IMG/VR virus record: IMGVR_UViG_3300030328_000719
Coordinates: 1 to 42,303 of that record
Length of the DNA stretch: 42,303 nucleotides
Direction: 5' to 3' (one strand)
Source of the DNA: a virus
Below are positions 1 to 8,697 of the stretch, piece after piece. Made by a program: the position numbers and the translations under genes. Each line of letters starts with the position of its first letter. The first letter of the stretch is position 1. The notes below the pieces were generated by a model. It was not told where the DNA came from. It did not search any database and saw only the letters and a list, made by a program, of their open reading frames with translations.

Positions 1-87
1 TCGTTGGGGCCAACCGTAGCCACGGGGTGGGGGATTAGGTAGCCAACATATTGTGAGGTTGTTTTACAAGCCCCTCACGCAGCTTGT
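1..87. other. Left-edge non-coding tail with small inverted repeat
   Basis: No gene is visible between the window edge and the stop codon of the structural gene at 88. GTGAGG (53-58) pairs perfectly with CCTCAC (73-78), and TTG (59-61) can pair with CAA (67-69) inside the loop. The hairpin lies just downstream of that stop codon in the leftward direction, where a transcript terminator would sit, but no clear T-run follows, so it could equally be an RNA-stability element. Confidence 0.3.
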
Positions 88-2139
88 TTAACCTTCGTCA
101 CCTGTTCCCATGAAACCTTCAAAGGCTTTGGCTCCGGGGCTATCCTCGGTTGCAAAATCATCACTGGATTTGGGACCACTCATATAATCTTGCATGGCTT
201 GTCTGGCTTCAGCCATTCTGTCTATATCTTCTTGACCGCCACTAATAATATCACCTTCTTTATAAGTTCCCGCTGCTTTAGCTGCTGCTTTAGATTCTGC
301 AACCGCTTTTGCTATTTGGGCATCTATGCCAGCCTGTCTTGCCCTAGCTGCAGTCTGGGCTTTTATAGTTGATATATCATTTGCTATTGTCTCAAGACTT
401 CTAGTCCAGTTACCTCTACCATCTTTACCGCCTGTTGTTTTTACACCTAATTTAGCTGCTTCTGCTAAAAAATTTTCTTTAACTTCTTTTTGTGTTTTTG
501 GAGTACCATCTTCATTTTCAAAAAGACTTCTCATACCTGTTATGGTTACGGGTTCTATATTCGGACCAGTAAATGTACCACCTTCAATTACTGCTTTAGT
601 TACATCCGCGATTGCCGCTGTATTCACACCTGAAATGTCTTGTAATTGCTCTGTATTGAAAAAACCGCTAACATTAAGATTTGCGCCTGAACTTTTTACT
701 ACATCAAATTTATCTTCCCCTTCTTTAAAACCCCTATAGCCACTTAAAACACCCTGCCAACTTGCAGAAATTAATGAGTTAGTTTTTGCGGGAACTCCTT
801 CTGTTATACCTAACCCTGCTGCAATTCTTTCATACACTTGTGGATTAAAAGTATCTTTTAGTGTACCAAAACCTGAACCATATTTATCTACAAGGCCTTT
901 CATTGTAGGATTAAGTTCTGAATAATTGTATGGTATACCTGTTACATCTACTGTACTTGGCGGTTTGTCATCATCTCCTTCTTTGCCAGTGTTATCTACA
1001 TCTTTTTTAACTCGTACTTGACCAAGCGTAGGAGTTACGGTTGTCTGCTGTGCTTTTTCAGGTTCATCTGGTGCTTTACTATATCCTTCAGGTATAGGAT
1101 AGATAGGTTGACCATTCTTAAAAGGTATTTGTAATATTTGTCCTGCATCATTTTGATACTTTACCAATTCATCGTATTGTCCTGCTCTAGTTCCAACTGT
1201 TTCTGCAAATGTTGGCAAATTAGTAGTTTGTAAAGCTGTTGTATACTGTGGACCAGTAAACTGCATAGGTTGAAAAAATGGTGTAGCACCACCATAAGGT
1301 GTATAACCTGTAGGTTGTCCTTGATAACCTTGATACCCTGTAATTCCAGTTGTGCCTGTTTGATACACCCCTGTTACTGGATTAATCTGATTAGGTATTG
1401 ACGGTGGTACGTATCCACCTGCTTGAAAGTTTAACTCACCTTGTCCATCATCTTCTACTTCAAGGTCATATTCATCAAAAGGTAAATCATCTGGCATTGT
1501 AGCTTCTTCACTATTACCCATCTGACCCATAGCTTCCATCTGTGCCAGACCCATTTTAGCTTCTTGACGCATACGCATTAATGTTTCAAGACCAATGTAA
1601 CGCACTACATCTGCAGGGAATACAAACTCACCCTCGCTAAGTTGGGCTGGAATATCATCACGTACTTCTTTTTGTGTTGAACCCGGTGGCACATCATTGC
1701 CAGATACAGGGTCTGTTGTACCACCTTCATCTTTAAGGCCACCCTCATCAAAGAGTTCCATTTGTTTTGCTAAAGTCATACCACCCTCATTCATATTAAT
1801 TGTTTTCTTATCCGCTGCTCTTATAAGTTCTGCTGCTGCTTCTTTAGGTGTAGTTCTATCGTTCATACGCTCATGAATTTTTTCATCAAACTTACGTAAC
1901 TCTGGATGCGTTTTTGCTGTGGGCCATTTTTTACCACTTTTTACAGCCCTTTTTACTGCGTCTTCTTCACTTAAAATTTTTCCATCATAAACGCTAGGAA
2001 TTAAAGTAGGAACTCTTTTACCTGTTTCATCAGGTAAGTCTACCTGCCTAGTATATACAGTAGACAAAGAACCATCTTTATTTTTCTTTGCTTTTCCCGT
2101 TGCTATATTAGTAAAATGATGTTTAGTAATTTCATCCAT
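88..2139 (-). CDS. Large virion structural protein with LSEGEFVFPADVVRYIGLE-type motif
   Basis: 683 residues. The N-terminal ~100 residues form a compact domain with TLIPSVYDGKILSEEDAV and a KSGKKWPTAKTHPELRKF segment. A Gly/Asp-rich linker with NEGGMTLAKQMELFDEGG follows, then DDIPAQLSEGEFVFPADVV with EAKMGLAQMEAMGQMGNS (about residues 165-215). I recall this last block as recurring in structural proteins of marine podoviruses. Residues ~250-300 are Gly/Tyr/Gln-rich low complexity, and the C-terminus is Ala/Lys helical. It is the last complete gene of the late unit before the left edge, downstream of the portal, which supports a virion role. The specific position in the particle is unknown. 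The start overlaps the preceding gene by 8 bp. Confidence 0.6.
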   Translation of the reverse strand: MDEITKHHFTNIATGKAKKNKDGSLSTVYTRQVDLPDETGKRVPTLIPSVYDGKILSEEDAVKRAVKSGKKWPTAKTHPELRKFDEKIHERMNDRTTPKEAAAELIRAADKKTINMNEGGMTLAKQMELFDEGGLKDEGGTTDPVSGNDVPPGSTQKEVRDDIPAQLSEGEFVFPADVVRYIGLETLMRMRQEAKMGLAQMEAMGQMGNSEEATMPDDLPFDEYDLEVEDDGQGELNFQAGGYVPPSIPNQINPVTGVYQTGTTGITGYQGYQGQPTGYTPYGGATPFFQPMQFTGPQYTTALQTTNLPTFAETVGTRAGQYDELVKYQNDAGQILQIPFKNGQPIYPIPEGYSKAPDEPEKAQQTTVTPTLGQVRVKKDVDNTGKEGDDDKPPSTVDVTGIPYNYSELNPTMKGLVDKYGSGFGTLKDTFNPQVYERIAAGLGITEGVPAKTNSLISASWQGVLSGYRGFKEGEDKFDVVKSSGANLNVSGFFNTEQLQDISGVNTAAIADVTKAVIEGGTFTGPNIEPVTITGMRSLFENEDGTPKTQKEVKENFLAEAAKLGVKTTGGKDGRGNWTRSLETIANDISTIKAQTAARARQAGIDAQIAKAVAESKAAAKAAGTYKEGDIISGGQEDIDRMAEARQAMQDYMSGPKSSDDFATEDSPGAKAFEGFMGTGDEG

Positions 2140-2362
2140 TTATTGCATCTCTTAATGTTTTAATATTACGCAACACCGCAATCGCTCCTTGCGCACGGTG
2201 CATTAATACTGTGCTGTCGCCTTGCTCTAAAGTACGATGTTGTTGTTCAATAAGCATATCTAAATACTTATTGAAGTGGTCCCATTGGCGGCTGTTGCTG
2301 ACCAGCGGCTTGAGCTTGTTGAGGAGTTCCTTGTTGTCCACTTGCACTAAATCCTTGTTCAC
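2132..2362 (-). CDS. Small conserved protein following the portal gene
   Basis: 76 residues, predicted mostly helical and charged, with HFNKYLDMLIEQQHRTLEQ and a C-terminal HRAQGAIAVLRNIKTLRDA. Its first 95 bp overlap the end of the portal gene in another frame. An internal ATG at 2257 would remove the overlap but would discard the helical N-terminal half that looks like real protein. Small helical proteins at this place between portal and downstream structural genes are common in marine podoviruses. Function is unknown; a role in head assembly is a guess from position. Confidence 0.6.
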   Translation of the reverse strand: MNKDLVQVDNKELLNKLKPLVSNSRQWDHFNKYLDMLIEQQHRTLEQGDSTVLMHRAQGAIAVLRNIKTLRDAING

Positions 2363-4403
2363 CCGGCACAGGAACTTGTCCTGTACCTATATTGCCACCA
2401 CCTGCACCTGTTGGGTCCATAGGATTAGCACCCGGTGGTGCTTGTCCTTGCTCTGGCATTGGAGCTTGGAAGCCTTTCATAATTTCTGCTTGCAGTGCAG
2501 CTTCATCCATATTGTTGGTAACTTTGTCTGGGTCTAAGTCCATAGACTTTGCAATCTCTCGTATTACATATTGGAACTTAGCAAAAGGAGCGAGTGCAGG
2601 GTTACTCGCAATTTGTAGGAACTGCATTAGTCGTTGGCTACGTACTTCATTTGCCATAAGGCTTTCAGTACCACGAGCTTTAACTTCTAAGTCACCCTTT
2701 ATTTCAGGGTCAAAGTCAAACTGCATATTAAATCTAAATAGTCCTTCACCTAAAGGACGTAACAAATAATCGTCTACGTTTTTAATAACTGTTTTTGTAC
2801 CGCCTTGAGCAGCACCCATTAACATTGAGATGCCAGAAGCTGTGCGTCCTACACCCATGACACCTGTTTGTCCATGTGCAAAAGATGGAAAGCCCGTACT
2901 TTCATCTGCAAGAACACGAGCTTTATCAAATAACATCATATTTTCTTGCGCTACATTTGGAAACTTTGTACCAAACAATGCCTGTCCCGGTGCGCCACCT
3001 TGTCTACGAAATATTTTACCCGGATATATAGATAGGTCTTGACCCGGCACTAAATTTGTTTCATCTACTTCTACAATCAAATTACCCGACAAAACTGCAT
3101 TATCTACAGCCATACGCATAAAACCATTCATTAGCGTTTGCGTATCATCCATGTTTTCAGCAATACCAATACCAAAGAAAGAGTAGGGATTTAATTCATA
3201 TGGTGCTGCACAGTAAGGTATTTTAGATGGTTTAAATGGATTAAGAACCATACGAAGTAGTTTACCACCACAAACCCAAACATTAGCTTGCAGTTCATCA
3301 AACTCTTTTAATTCTTTTGGAATTTTTACATCGTGTTCTTCTAATAACTCTACATCAACCATTCCCCAGTATTCCAATACTTCAAAACGGTCAATGCCAT
3401 GTTCAGGTGCATAATCAGTTAAATCTTCTTCCCAATATTTCTTAGTATAATTTTCACCCATCTCAATGACTTCATCAATAACACCACTTCTAAAATAAGG
3501 ACGTTTTTTAAGATTACGTAGTTGTGTACGTGACATTTTGTGTCGTTCAATTACATACTGTGCCTCGTCCATATTATTAGCATCAGGGTCAGGATAAAAG
3601 TTCCAAACAGACACATGATTTACTTGAGGTATTGTTTTAAACAATGGGTCGTATTCACCATCATCATTCCAATTAGGATATTCTTTATCAATAGCAAATG
3701 GGCCTTTCATAATACCCGTGCCAAACAAAGCCATTTCAAAAGCAGCACTACGTAGATGTTTAGTTGCACCAGATTCTTCTAGCTGGTCATGTACTTTCTT
3801 TTGCATTTTCTTTGCAGCAATCATAGCTGGGCTAAATGCTATAGCAGTAGGTGTTGCACCCGGCCCTTCTTTTAATTTGTCTTGCACAGGCTCCAGTTTA
3901 TTTTCCAGTACCCCAAGTTTTTCTTGAAGACTCGTGGAAGTCGCACCTGCTGGGAAATCCATTCCGTCTCCTTCAAAACCATAGGGACTGGAAAGCATAG
4001 TTTCACCACGCAATTGTTCTGGTTCTTTAGGGTCAAAATGTACATCTGCTACAACCCCTTCTGGTAATTCTGTTGGTTCTATAGATAAAGGAAAACGCTG
4101 ACCTGCAAACAAGACATCTACAATTTGTCCGTATGCTGCCAGCGTTTTTGTTTTTGTTACTTTAATAAATACACGAGACTTTTCAGATTCGGTAAACTGT
4201 ACATCAGGCCCATACAAACCACGATAGTTACGATAAGCACGAAGCCAACGCTCTTCATCGTGGTATCTATAGTCTTCAGATTTTTTATATCTTTCGGTAA
4301 TAAACGGAATAATATTACTTACATCAACATCTGTTTTAGCTGTATCATCTGTATCTTCCAGAGCGATAGCATCATCTTCAATCATAATTTCATCTTCAGC
4401 CAT
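2268..4403 (-). CDS. Portal protein
   Basis: About 711 residues, typical of podovirus head-tail connector (portal) proteins. The dodecameric portal sits at one capsid vertex and docks the terminase during DNA packaging. Support comes from length, the position directly after terminase, an acidic N-terminus, the segment RYKKSEDYRYHDEERWLRA, a long helical middle, and a Pro/Gln/Gly-rich C-terminus (last ~60 residues). I start it at 4403 (MAEDEIMIEDD) rather than at 4433, because this ATG overlaps the upstream stop as TAATG, the junction style used throughout this cluster. No single signature motif proves it; the call rests on context plus overall sequence character. Confidence 0.75.
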   Translation of the reverse strand: MAEDEIMIEDDAIALEDTDDTAKTDVDVSNIIPFITERYKKSEDYRYHDEERWLRAYRNYRGLYGPDVQFTESEKSRVFIKVTKTKTLAAYGQIVDVLFAGQRFPLSIEPTELPEGVVADVHFDPKEPEQLRGETMLSSPYGFEGDGMDFPAGATSTSLQEKLGVLENKLEPVQDKLKEGPGATPTAIAFSPAMIAAKKMQKKVHDQLEESGATKHLRSAAFEMALFGTGIMKGPFAIDKEYPNWNDDGEYDPLFKTIPQVNHVSVWNFYPDPDANNMDEAQYVIERHKMSRTQLRNLKKRPYFRSGVIDEVIEMGENYTKKYWEEDLTDYAPEHGIDRFEVLEYWGMVDVELLEEHDVKIPKELKEFDELQANVWVCGGKLLRMVLNPFKPSKIPYCAAPYELNPYSFFGIGIAENMDDTQTLMNGFMRMAVDNAVLSGNLIVEVDETNLVPGQDLSIYPGKIFRRQGGAPGQALFGTKFPNVAQENMMLFDKARVLADESTGFPSFAHGQTGVMGVGRTASGISMLMGAAQGGTKTVIKNVDDYLLRPLGEGLFRFNMQFDFDPEIKGDLEVKARGTESLMANEVRSQRLMQFLQIASNPALAPFAKFQYVIREIAKSMDLDPDKVTNNMDEAALQAEIMKGFQAPMPEQGQAPPGANPMDPTGAGGGNIGTGQVPVPGEQGFSASGQQGTPQQAQAAGQQQPPMGPLQ

Positions 4404-4591
4404 TATACTTCCTTTGCTCCTACGATAGTGCATTTATAATCTACGGACTTCCAATGTCCATCTTTAGGAATTTCTTCGTGTATTAGTTTCATTTCTATAC
4501 ACTGAGGTCGTTGTTCAAACCACTGTATTGTTTGTGTCCCGCAAGAACTTGTATCACAAACAGTTACTAATAAACTCCAAATAACTTCCAT
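4403..4591 (-). CDS. Small cysteine-containing exported-type protein
   Basis: 62 residues from MEVIWSLLVTV. It has a hydrophobic N-terminal strand or weak signal-like segment, a Cys followed by a short helix (QCIEMKLIHEE), and a C-terminal Cys in a beta-type segment (DYKCTIVG). It shares this layout with the proteins at 9850, 11151, 14625 and 20487. It sits between terminase and portal, coupled to the portal by TAATG. An upstream in-frame ATG at 4603 would overlap the terminase gene. Function is unknown; the Cys pair could form a disulfide if exported. Confidence 0.55.
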   Translation of the reverse strand: MEVIWSLLVTVCDTSSCGTQTIQWFEQRPQCIEMKLIHEEIPKDGHWKSVDYKCTIVGAKEV

Positions 4592-4592
4592 T

Positions 4593-6152
4593 TTAATATC
4601 CAAACGTAGCGTCTGCTACTCTCATACCGCTACTGGGCCTACCCATTGGGTCATAATCAAATATACTAAATCTTGGTCTTGACATTATACCATATCTTAA
4701 CGCATCATACAAGTGGTCTTCACTTTTTGTATCCACGTCCTCTGGATTTTTTTTGTCCAACGGTATGGCGGGAAGTTGGGATATGACATTTGTGCAAGTA
4801 TCAAAGAAAACAAGTCTAGGCTCCTCTGTAAATTCATCTATCTGTAATCTACGATGTACTTCATTTTTACCAGATACACGACTACCTTTACTTCTATCGG
4901 ATGGTCTCCACCTACATCCTTTTTGTATCATTTGTTCTGCCAGAGAAGGACCAGTATCGCCACGTTTATGCCACAAAGAGCTATCCAGAACACCGTACTT
5001 AATATTACCATCTTCCGCTTCCAAATCCAGAATCATATCTGCCAAATCTGTGGCAAGGATTTTAGAAACGTATAATTCTCTATAAACCACAAGTTGTTCA
5101 TCAGGCGCAACAGCAAACCATAACACACCGCTAAAACTGCCGTAACCATAATCGCAAGACCTAAACTTAACCCAGTTATTAGGAATACGAAAAGGCTCAA
5201 CAACGTGAACATTCCTATTAAACTCAGTAAAGGCTGCGCCTTCTTTAATGTCCCAATCACCTTCCAAAAGTTGCTTCCGTTGTTGCTCTGGAAGAGAAAG
5301 GAGCATGGCTTCGTAATCACCTGCTTGCGCAAGGTATGGGTTATCAGAAAGTCTTGCTGGAATAAATCGTCTTTTAAATAGAGGCTTTCCAGCCTTGCTA
5401 TGTCCTGCTGGATACCGTAGGACTTCGGTTGTTTCAATATCGGTTGCATCGAAGGCTCTGTCGTATGGCGAAGGGTCAATGAACATTTTCTTAACCCACT
5501 GATGACCTCTACCGCCGGGGTTAGTCGTAGCCCTCATAAAAATTGGCAAATCTTGTGCAGTGGACCGTAGACGTGACCGCATGTAATTCCATGCGTATGG
5601 TGTGGCCCACTGCGTCAATTCGTCAAAGCCTATCCAGCTAAACGCCAGACCCTGATAACGCAAGACATCCTCATCTCTATCCAGATAAGACATCCACAAC
5701 CTTGCACCAGATGGCGCAGTCCACTGCATCTTTCTTTCTGACCACTTTATACCGGGCCAGATTTTCGGGTACAACTCCTGCGACTTAAATATAAGTTCGC
5801 GCAACTCCTCTGTGGTGTGTCGCAGCAGAAGCCCACTAAACTGTGGATGCCCCATGTATCGTAATGGGTCTGCAAGCATGGCATAACTTTTGCCACCACC
5901 TGCTGAACCACCATACAAAACTTCTCTTTCACTTGCAGCCAAGAACTCCGTCTGTGGTCCGGGGTTTGGCTTAAACAACACATTAGCATGTTCTTCTATG
6001 CTTTGTGTTTCATATGAAACTTCTTTAATTTTAGCTGCTGGCTCTGGAGCCTGTTCTTTGGTTACTGATTTCTTCCGCTTTGGCGATTGCCGTTTTCGCA
6101 TACTCTGCCCACTTGCGGAGGCTTGCAGCTTGATTCTTACGTCTTCGCTCAT
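4593..6152 (-). CDS. terL: Terminase large subunit (packaging ATPase/nuclease)
   Basis: 519 residues. The ATPase domain shows Walker A GGSAGGGKS (residues 81-89), Walker B FSWIGFDE (171-178) and the coupling segment RATTNPGG (207-214). The RNase H-like nuclease domain shows acidic residues at D334 (CDYGYG), D390 (YGVLDSS) and near 479-483 (EDHLYDALRY). The enzyme pumps DNA into the prohead through the portal and cuts the concatemer. It precedes the portal in the late unit. Its 5' 122 bp overlap the recombinase-like gene at 6031-6432 in another frame. All key residues appear intact. Confidence 0.95.
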   Translation of the reverse strand: MSEDVRIKLQASASGQSMRKRQSPKRKKSVTKEQAPEPAAKIKEVSYETQSIEEHANVLFKPNPGPQTEFLAASEREVLYGGSAGGGKSYAMLADPLRYMGHPQFSGLLLRHTTEELRELIFKSQELYPKIWPGIKWSERKMQWTAPSGARLWMSYLDRDEDVLRYQGLAFSWIGFDELTQWATPYAWNYMRSRLRSTAQDLPIFMRATTNPGGRGHQWVKKMFIDPSPYDRAFDATDIETTEVLRYPAGHSKAGKPLFKRRFIPARLSDNPYLAQAGDYEAMLLSLPEQQRKQLLEGDWDIKEGAAFTEFNRNVHVVEPFRIPNNWVKFRSCDYGYGSFSGVLWFAVAPDEQLVVYRELYVSKILATDLADMILDLEAEDGNIKYGVLDSSLWHKRGDTGPSLAEQMIQKGCRWRPSDRSKGSRVSGKNEVHRRLQIDEFTEEPRLVFFDTCTNVISQLPAIPLDKKNPEDVDTKSEDHLYDALRYGIMSRPRFSIFDYDPMGRPSSGMRVADATFGY

Positions 6153-6432
6153 TATTTAACCGTTTCCTCAAACCTACATGCGAGATATATCTGCCAGTCT
6201 GTGTACTCAACCAGTTTGCTACTTCACGGTAGCTGTATTGATTTACGTGTGACCTAGCCTTCTCTAGCAAATCCAATTCTATTGGTATAGGTTGAAGAAT
6301 GTCAGGGTCTTCATCATCCTGTTTATATCCGAATGGTACTGTACGTGCAATACGTGGAATGGGTATCCATTCGTTTTCTTCTTTAATGTCTGTTGGCTGT
6401 GGTAGCTTCCACTTGCCTATGCTGCGTGTCAT
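6031..6432 (-). CDS. HTH protein resembling a serine-recombinase 'Recombinase' domain
   Basis: 133 residues. The core RTVPFGYKQDDEDP...IPIELDLLEKAR...YSYREVANWLS...ISHVGLRKRLNNERR matches the layout of the DNA-binding 'Recombinase' domain of large serine recombinases (VPFGY..., repeated helices, REIAxxLN, terminal xxVxxxLxN). No serine catalytic domain is present. It lies directly upstream of terL and overlaps it by 122 bp, so a packaging-associated DNA-recognition role (small terminase or accessory) is a reasonable inference. I regard the gene at 7253 as the better TerS candidate. The C-terminus is basic and helical. Confidence 0.65.
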   Translation of the reverse strand: MTRSIGKWKLPQPTDIKEENEWIPIPRIARTVPFGYKQDDEDPDILQPIPIELDLLEKARSHVNQYSYREVANWLSTQTGRYISHVGLRKRLNNERRRKNQAASLRKWAEYAKTAIAKAEEISNQRTGSRASS

Positions 6433-6707
6433 GTTTTTGATTGTCGTCTTTTTTTAGAGTCTAAAACATCCCCATAAACAAATTTACCTACTGCTTTATC
6501 TTTAGATTCAATTATTATTTTATCACGCTGTGCTGACTGTACACGAGAATCTCTATTCTTTCTTCGTTCTAATAAAGCGTCTGGAGTTTCCATAAAACCC
6601 TCATTATGTTCAGTATCAGACTCTTGTGTTTTTGTAGAAGAGCGTTTTGTAGAATCTTTAAAAAGTCCTTTTTTACGATAATCTACGTGTCCAAACCGCG
6701 ATGTCAT
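6429..6707 (-). CDS. Small basic protein with DYRKKG motif
   Basis: 92 residues, very rich in Lys, Arg, Ser, Asp and Glu, probably disordered. The N-terminus MTSRFGHVDYRKKGLFK resembles the C-terminal tails of the proteins at 6722 (IDYRKGGMV) and 7633 (TDFRKGGMV). The stop overlaps the next gene as ATGA, implying translational coupling. I do not recognise a family. Its place in the packaging cluster and the shared tail motif suggest a virion or packaging accessory role. Confidence 0.55.
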   Translation of the reverse strand: MTSRFGHVDYRKKGLFKDSTKRSSTKTQESDTEHNEGFMETPDALLERRKNRDSRVQSAQRDKIIIESKDKAVGKFVYGDVLDSKKRRQSKT

Positions 6708-6721
6708 TACTCATTATCCTC

Positions 6722-7249
6722 TCATTTGTTTTTACGATTGTCTACTGTAGATATAACCATGCCGCCTTTGCGATAGTCAATAGACCCACCTCTATTTCTA
6801 CTTAAAGTTCCACTCGTATCAAATATAACTTTGCTGTCGTCTTTAGGTTTAGGTTTTGGTTTAGGTAATGTTTTAGGGGTGGGGAGTTTTTTACGTTTAG
6901 AAGGTCCCTCCATAGGAGCAAAAGCTGTATCCGGTGCTGGTTTATCAGATTCTGTTTTACTACGCTTTGGCTTTCTTTCTTCTGCTTTTGCTTTGGGCAT
7001 AGTTGCATCACCAACGGAAGAAATACCAAGTAATTCATGTAAAATAGCAGCCGCACTAATACCTTTCGCACCACCTTTAAATTGGTCTATTTTTTTCTCA
7101 ATGCGAACACGGTCACGACCAACAACAATACCGTCTCCTTTTCTTCCCGGCTTTCCTTTTGTTGAAAGCCCTAATTTTTGTAATGCTTTTTCTTGAAGTG
7201 GCTTTGAAAGTTTATAAATAGCCGACATTAATTTATCAACAGTAACCAT
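6722..7249 (-). CDS. Lys/Pro-rich protein with C-terminal DYRKGGMV tail
   Basis: 175 residues. The N-terminal ~75 residues look folded (MVTVDKLMSAIYKLSKPLQ, then a basic loop and AAAILHELLGI). Residues ~85-145 are a Lys/Pro-rich linker with PKPKPKPK. The tail carries SIDYRKGGMVISTVDNRK. The tail motif recurs in neighbours at 6429 and 7633. Four bases separate it from the TerS candidate upstream. Function unknown; a small virion-associated protein is the likeliest class. Confidence 0.55.
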   Translation of the reverse strand: MVTVDKLMSAIYKLSKPLQEKALQKLGLSTKGKPGRKGDGIVVGRDRVRIEKKIDQFKGGAKGISAAAILHELLGISSVGDATMPKAKAEERKPKRSKTESDKPAPDTAFAPMEGPSKRKKLPTPKTLPKPKPKPKDDSKVIFDTSGTLSRNRGGSIDYRKGGMVISTVDNRKNK

Positions 7250-7252
7250 TAA

Positions 7253-7627
7253 TTATTCTCCATTTTCTACTGGTGCTTTAGGTGGCATAAGCATAACGCC
7301 GCCACTTGCTTCTACCTGCATCTTTTCTGTCTTTACCAGACCCACACGGTCAAGCAGTTCTTTAGCTGCAGACATCTTATCACGAATACCCAACTCTGTC
7401 GGGTCATACAAAGCACCTGTCATCGCCATCGCAGCCTTCGGCGCATTACGAGCCATGTACATTTGTGTTGCCTCAAGGATTTCTTCTTTAAGACCTTTAA
7501 TAATTTCTGCAGTGCTAGAAGTGTCAGCATATCCCGCCATCTTTTTTGCCATTACCATATCGCCACCTGCTTCTTCAAACAGGACGTTTAAGAACGCTTG
7601 TTGCTTTTCTGTAAGTTCTCTAGCCAT
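7253..7627 (-). CDS. terS: Probable terminase small subunit
   Basis: 124 residues. LTEKQQAFLNVLFEEAGGD...AKKMAGYADTSSTAEII resembles the N-terminal HTH of small terminase subunits, where a 'T.KQ..F...' helix is followed by an A-GY-class recognition helix. The segment SAAKELLDRVGLVKTEKM matches the A...LLDR.GL.K block common near the end of such proteins. TerS recognises phage DNA and hands it to TerL. It lies upstream of terL in the same unit, separated by three small genes. The assignment is by pattern and competes with the HTH protein at 6031. Confidence 0.65.
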   Translation of the reverse strand: MARELTEKQQAFLNVLFEEAGGDMVMAKKMAGYADTSSTAEIIKGLKEEILEATQMYMARNAPKAAMAMTGALYDPTELGIRDKMSAAKELLDRVGLVKTEKMQVEASGGVMLMPPKAPVENGE

Positions 7628-7632
7628 TATCT

Positions 7633-8013
7633 CTATATCTTATTAGTTGTGTTCATCACCATACCACCTTTACGGAAATCTGTATGGCCTGTTCGCTTAC
7701 GTGGCATACCACCTTGACTACCACCAAAAGTTTTAGTTCGTTTGTCTTTTTGCTCAGAAAAAAATTCACCTATCGCACTAATAATGCTCTGTTCTTTTTT
7801 ATTGCTTTTAGTTTGACGTACTGGTGTCTTTCTTTTCTTTTCTTCTGGTTTACCACTTACCATTTCAGCTACATCTGTTATTGTGTCAGCAACAATACCA
7901 CCATACTTTTTTTTATCTCTTGCTGTAGCTTCCCTAATTTTTTTATCTTTACCATCTTGTGACTTATACAAGTCGCCCATAAAAATATAGTATCTACGTT
8001 TAGTATTAGACAT
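7633..8013 (-). CDS. Small basic protein with C-terminal DFRKGGMV tail
   Basis: 126 residues, strongly basic. A short N-terminal fold begins MSNTKRRYYIFMGDLYK, a Lys-rich linker follows, then a helix (SIISAIGEFFSEQKDK) and a tail GHTDFRKGGMVMNTT. The start at 8013 overlaps the lysozyme stop as TAATG, which supports MSNTK over the internal Met at residue 12. No known family is recognised. The tail is shared with neighbouring proteins and may be an assembly tag. Confidence 0.55.
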   Translation of the reverse strand: MSNTKRRYYIFMGDLYKSQDGKDKKIREATARDKKKYGGIVADTITDVAEMVSGKPEEKKRKTPVRQTKSNKKEQSIISAIGEFFSEQKDKRTKTFGGSQGGMPRKRTGHTDFRKGGMVMNTTNKI

Positions 8014-8498
8014 TAAAACTCTCCGTTGTGCATTGCGTTAGCCAACTTAGTAGCCCGTCCTTTTACTTGCCTACTCCACCTACTGTCAAGCATCTCTTTT
8101 GCTGCAGTTGGGTAGTCACCACATTCTACAGCCGCCCACATCTTTTTAAATTTACACAGGCGAGGCACACCCATGTTAAATGCCATATCTATTAATATAA
8201 GCTGACGTACAGAGTCCAACCTGTCTACGCAAGGATGCGCACGTAACAGTTCTTCCTCGACAATCTGTACGTCATTCTCTGCTAGATAGACCGCATCAGC
8301 TTCGGTGATTCCGTATTCATACACATGGTCAATGGAAGGAATATCTAAATCATCTAGTTCTTCCTTTGTAATGCCACGGTCTTCTAGGTTTCGTCCGATA
8401 CCAATAGTATCAATTCCTAATGTGTCCTTATATACCTGTAGCCTTAGACCTTCGCTCACCACCAGCTTGTCTATTAGGTCTTGCTTGTTGTACTTCAT
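8013..8498 (-). CDS. T4-type lysozyme (endolysin, GH24)
   Basis: 161 residues, the usual size of T4-like lysozymes. The catalytic triad is visible as E16 (VSEGLRLQVYKD), D25 and T31 (DTIGIGRNL), the E-8-D-5-T spacing of T4 lysozyme. A C-terminal helical segment IDMAFNMG...FKKMWAAVECGDY matches the second lobe. It cleaves the glycan strands of peptidoglycan at lysis. There is no signal peptide, so release depends on a holin. Two holin-like genes lie just upstream, and its start overlaps the first by 71 bp. Confidence 0.92.
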   Translation of the reverse strand: MKYNKQDLIDKLVVSEGLRLQVYKDTLGIDTIGIGRNLEDRGITKEELDDLDIPSIDHVYEYGITEADAVYLAENDVQIVEEELLRAHPCVDRLDSVRQLILIDMAFNMGVPRLCKFKKMWAAVECGDYPTAAKEMLDSRWSRQVKGRATKLANAMHNGEF

Positions 8499-8697
8499 TA
8501 CCTTTACCCTCGTGATTCATCCATACCGCAAATGCACCTGTCATGGCCCCCGTGACTACACTCACTAGTGCCGCTTGTTGACTTGTTGGGTCTTGCAGTG
8601 TCATAAACCACTCCACTACTCTCCATGCCGATACGGACATCATTAACATCATCAGTCTTGGAATCAGTTTCCACTCTAATATCTTTTGTGCTGCCAT
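8428..8697 (-). CDS. Holin-like small membrane protein
   Basis: 89 residues with two predicted membrane segments (about 10-30 and 42-62: LIPRLMMLMMSVSAWRVVEW and AALVSVVTGAMTGAFAVWM) and a short polar C-terminal tail. Size, topology and position immediately upstream of lysozyme fit a class II holin or pinholin that permeabilises the inner membrane. It is coupled to the upstream gene by TAATG and its 3' end overlaps lysozyme in another frame. The polar tail after residue 65 is encoded mostly within that overlap. Confidence 0.65.
   Translation of the reverse strand: MAAQKILEWKLIPRLMMLMMSVSAWRVVEWFMTLQDPTSQQAALVSVVTGAMTGAFAVWMNHEGKGNEVQQARPNRQAGGERRSKATGI

Noticed and set aside
5033-5479. Minus-strand 148-residue ORF with hydrophobic stretches inside terL
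   Set aside because: It is a shadow frame of the intact terminase gene, with no ribosome-binding site or protein-like organisation.
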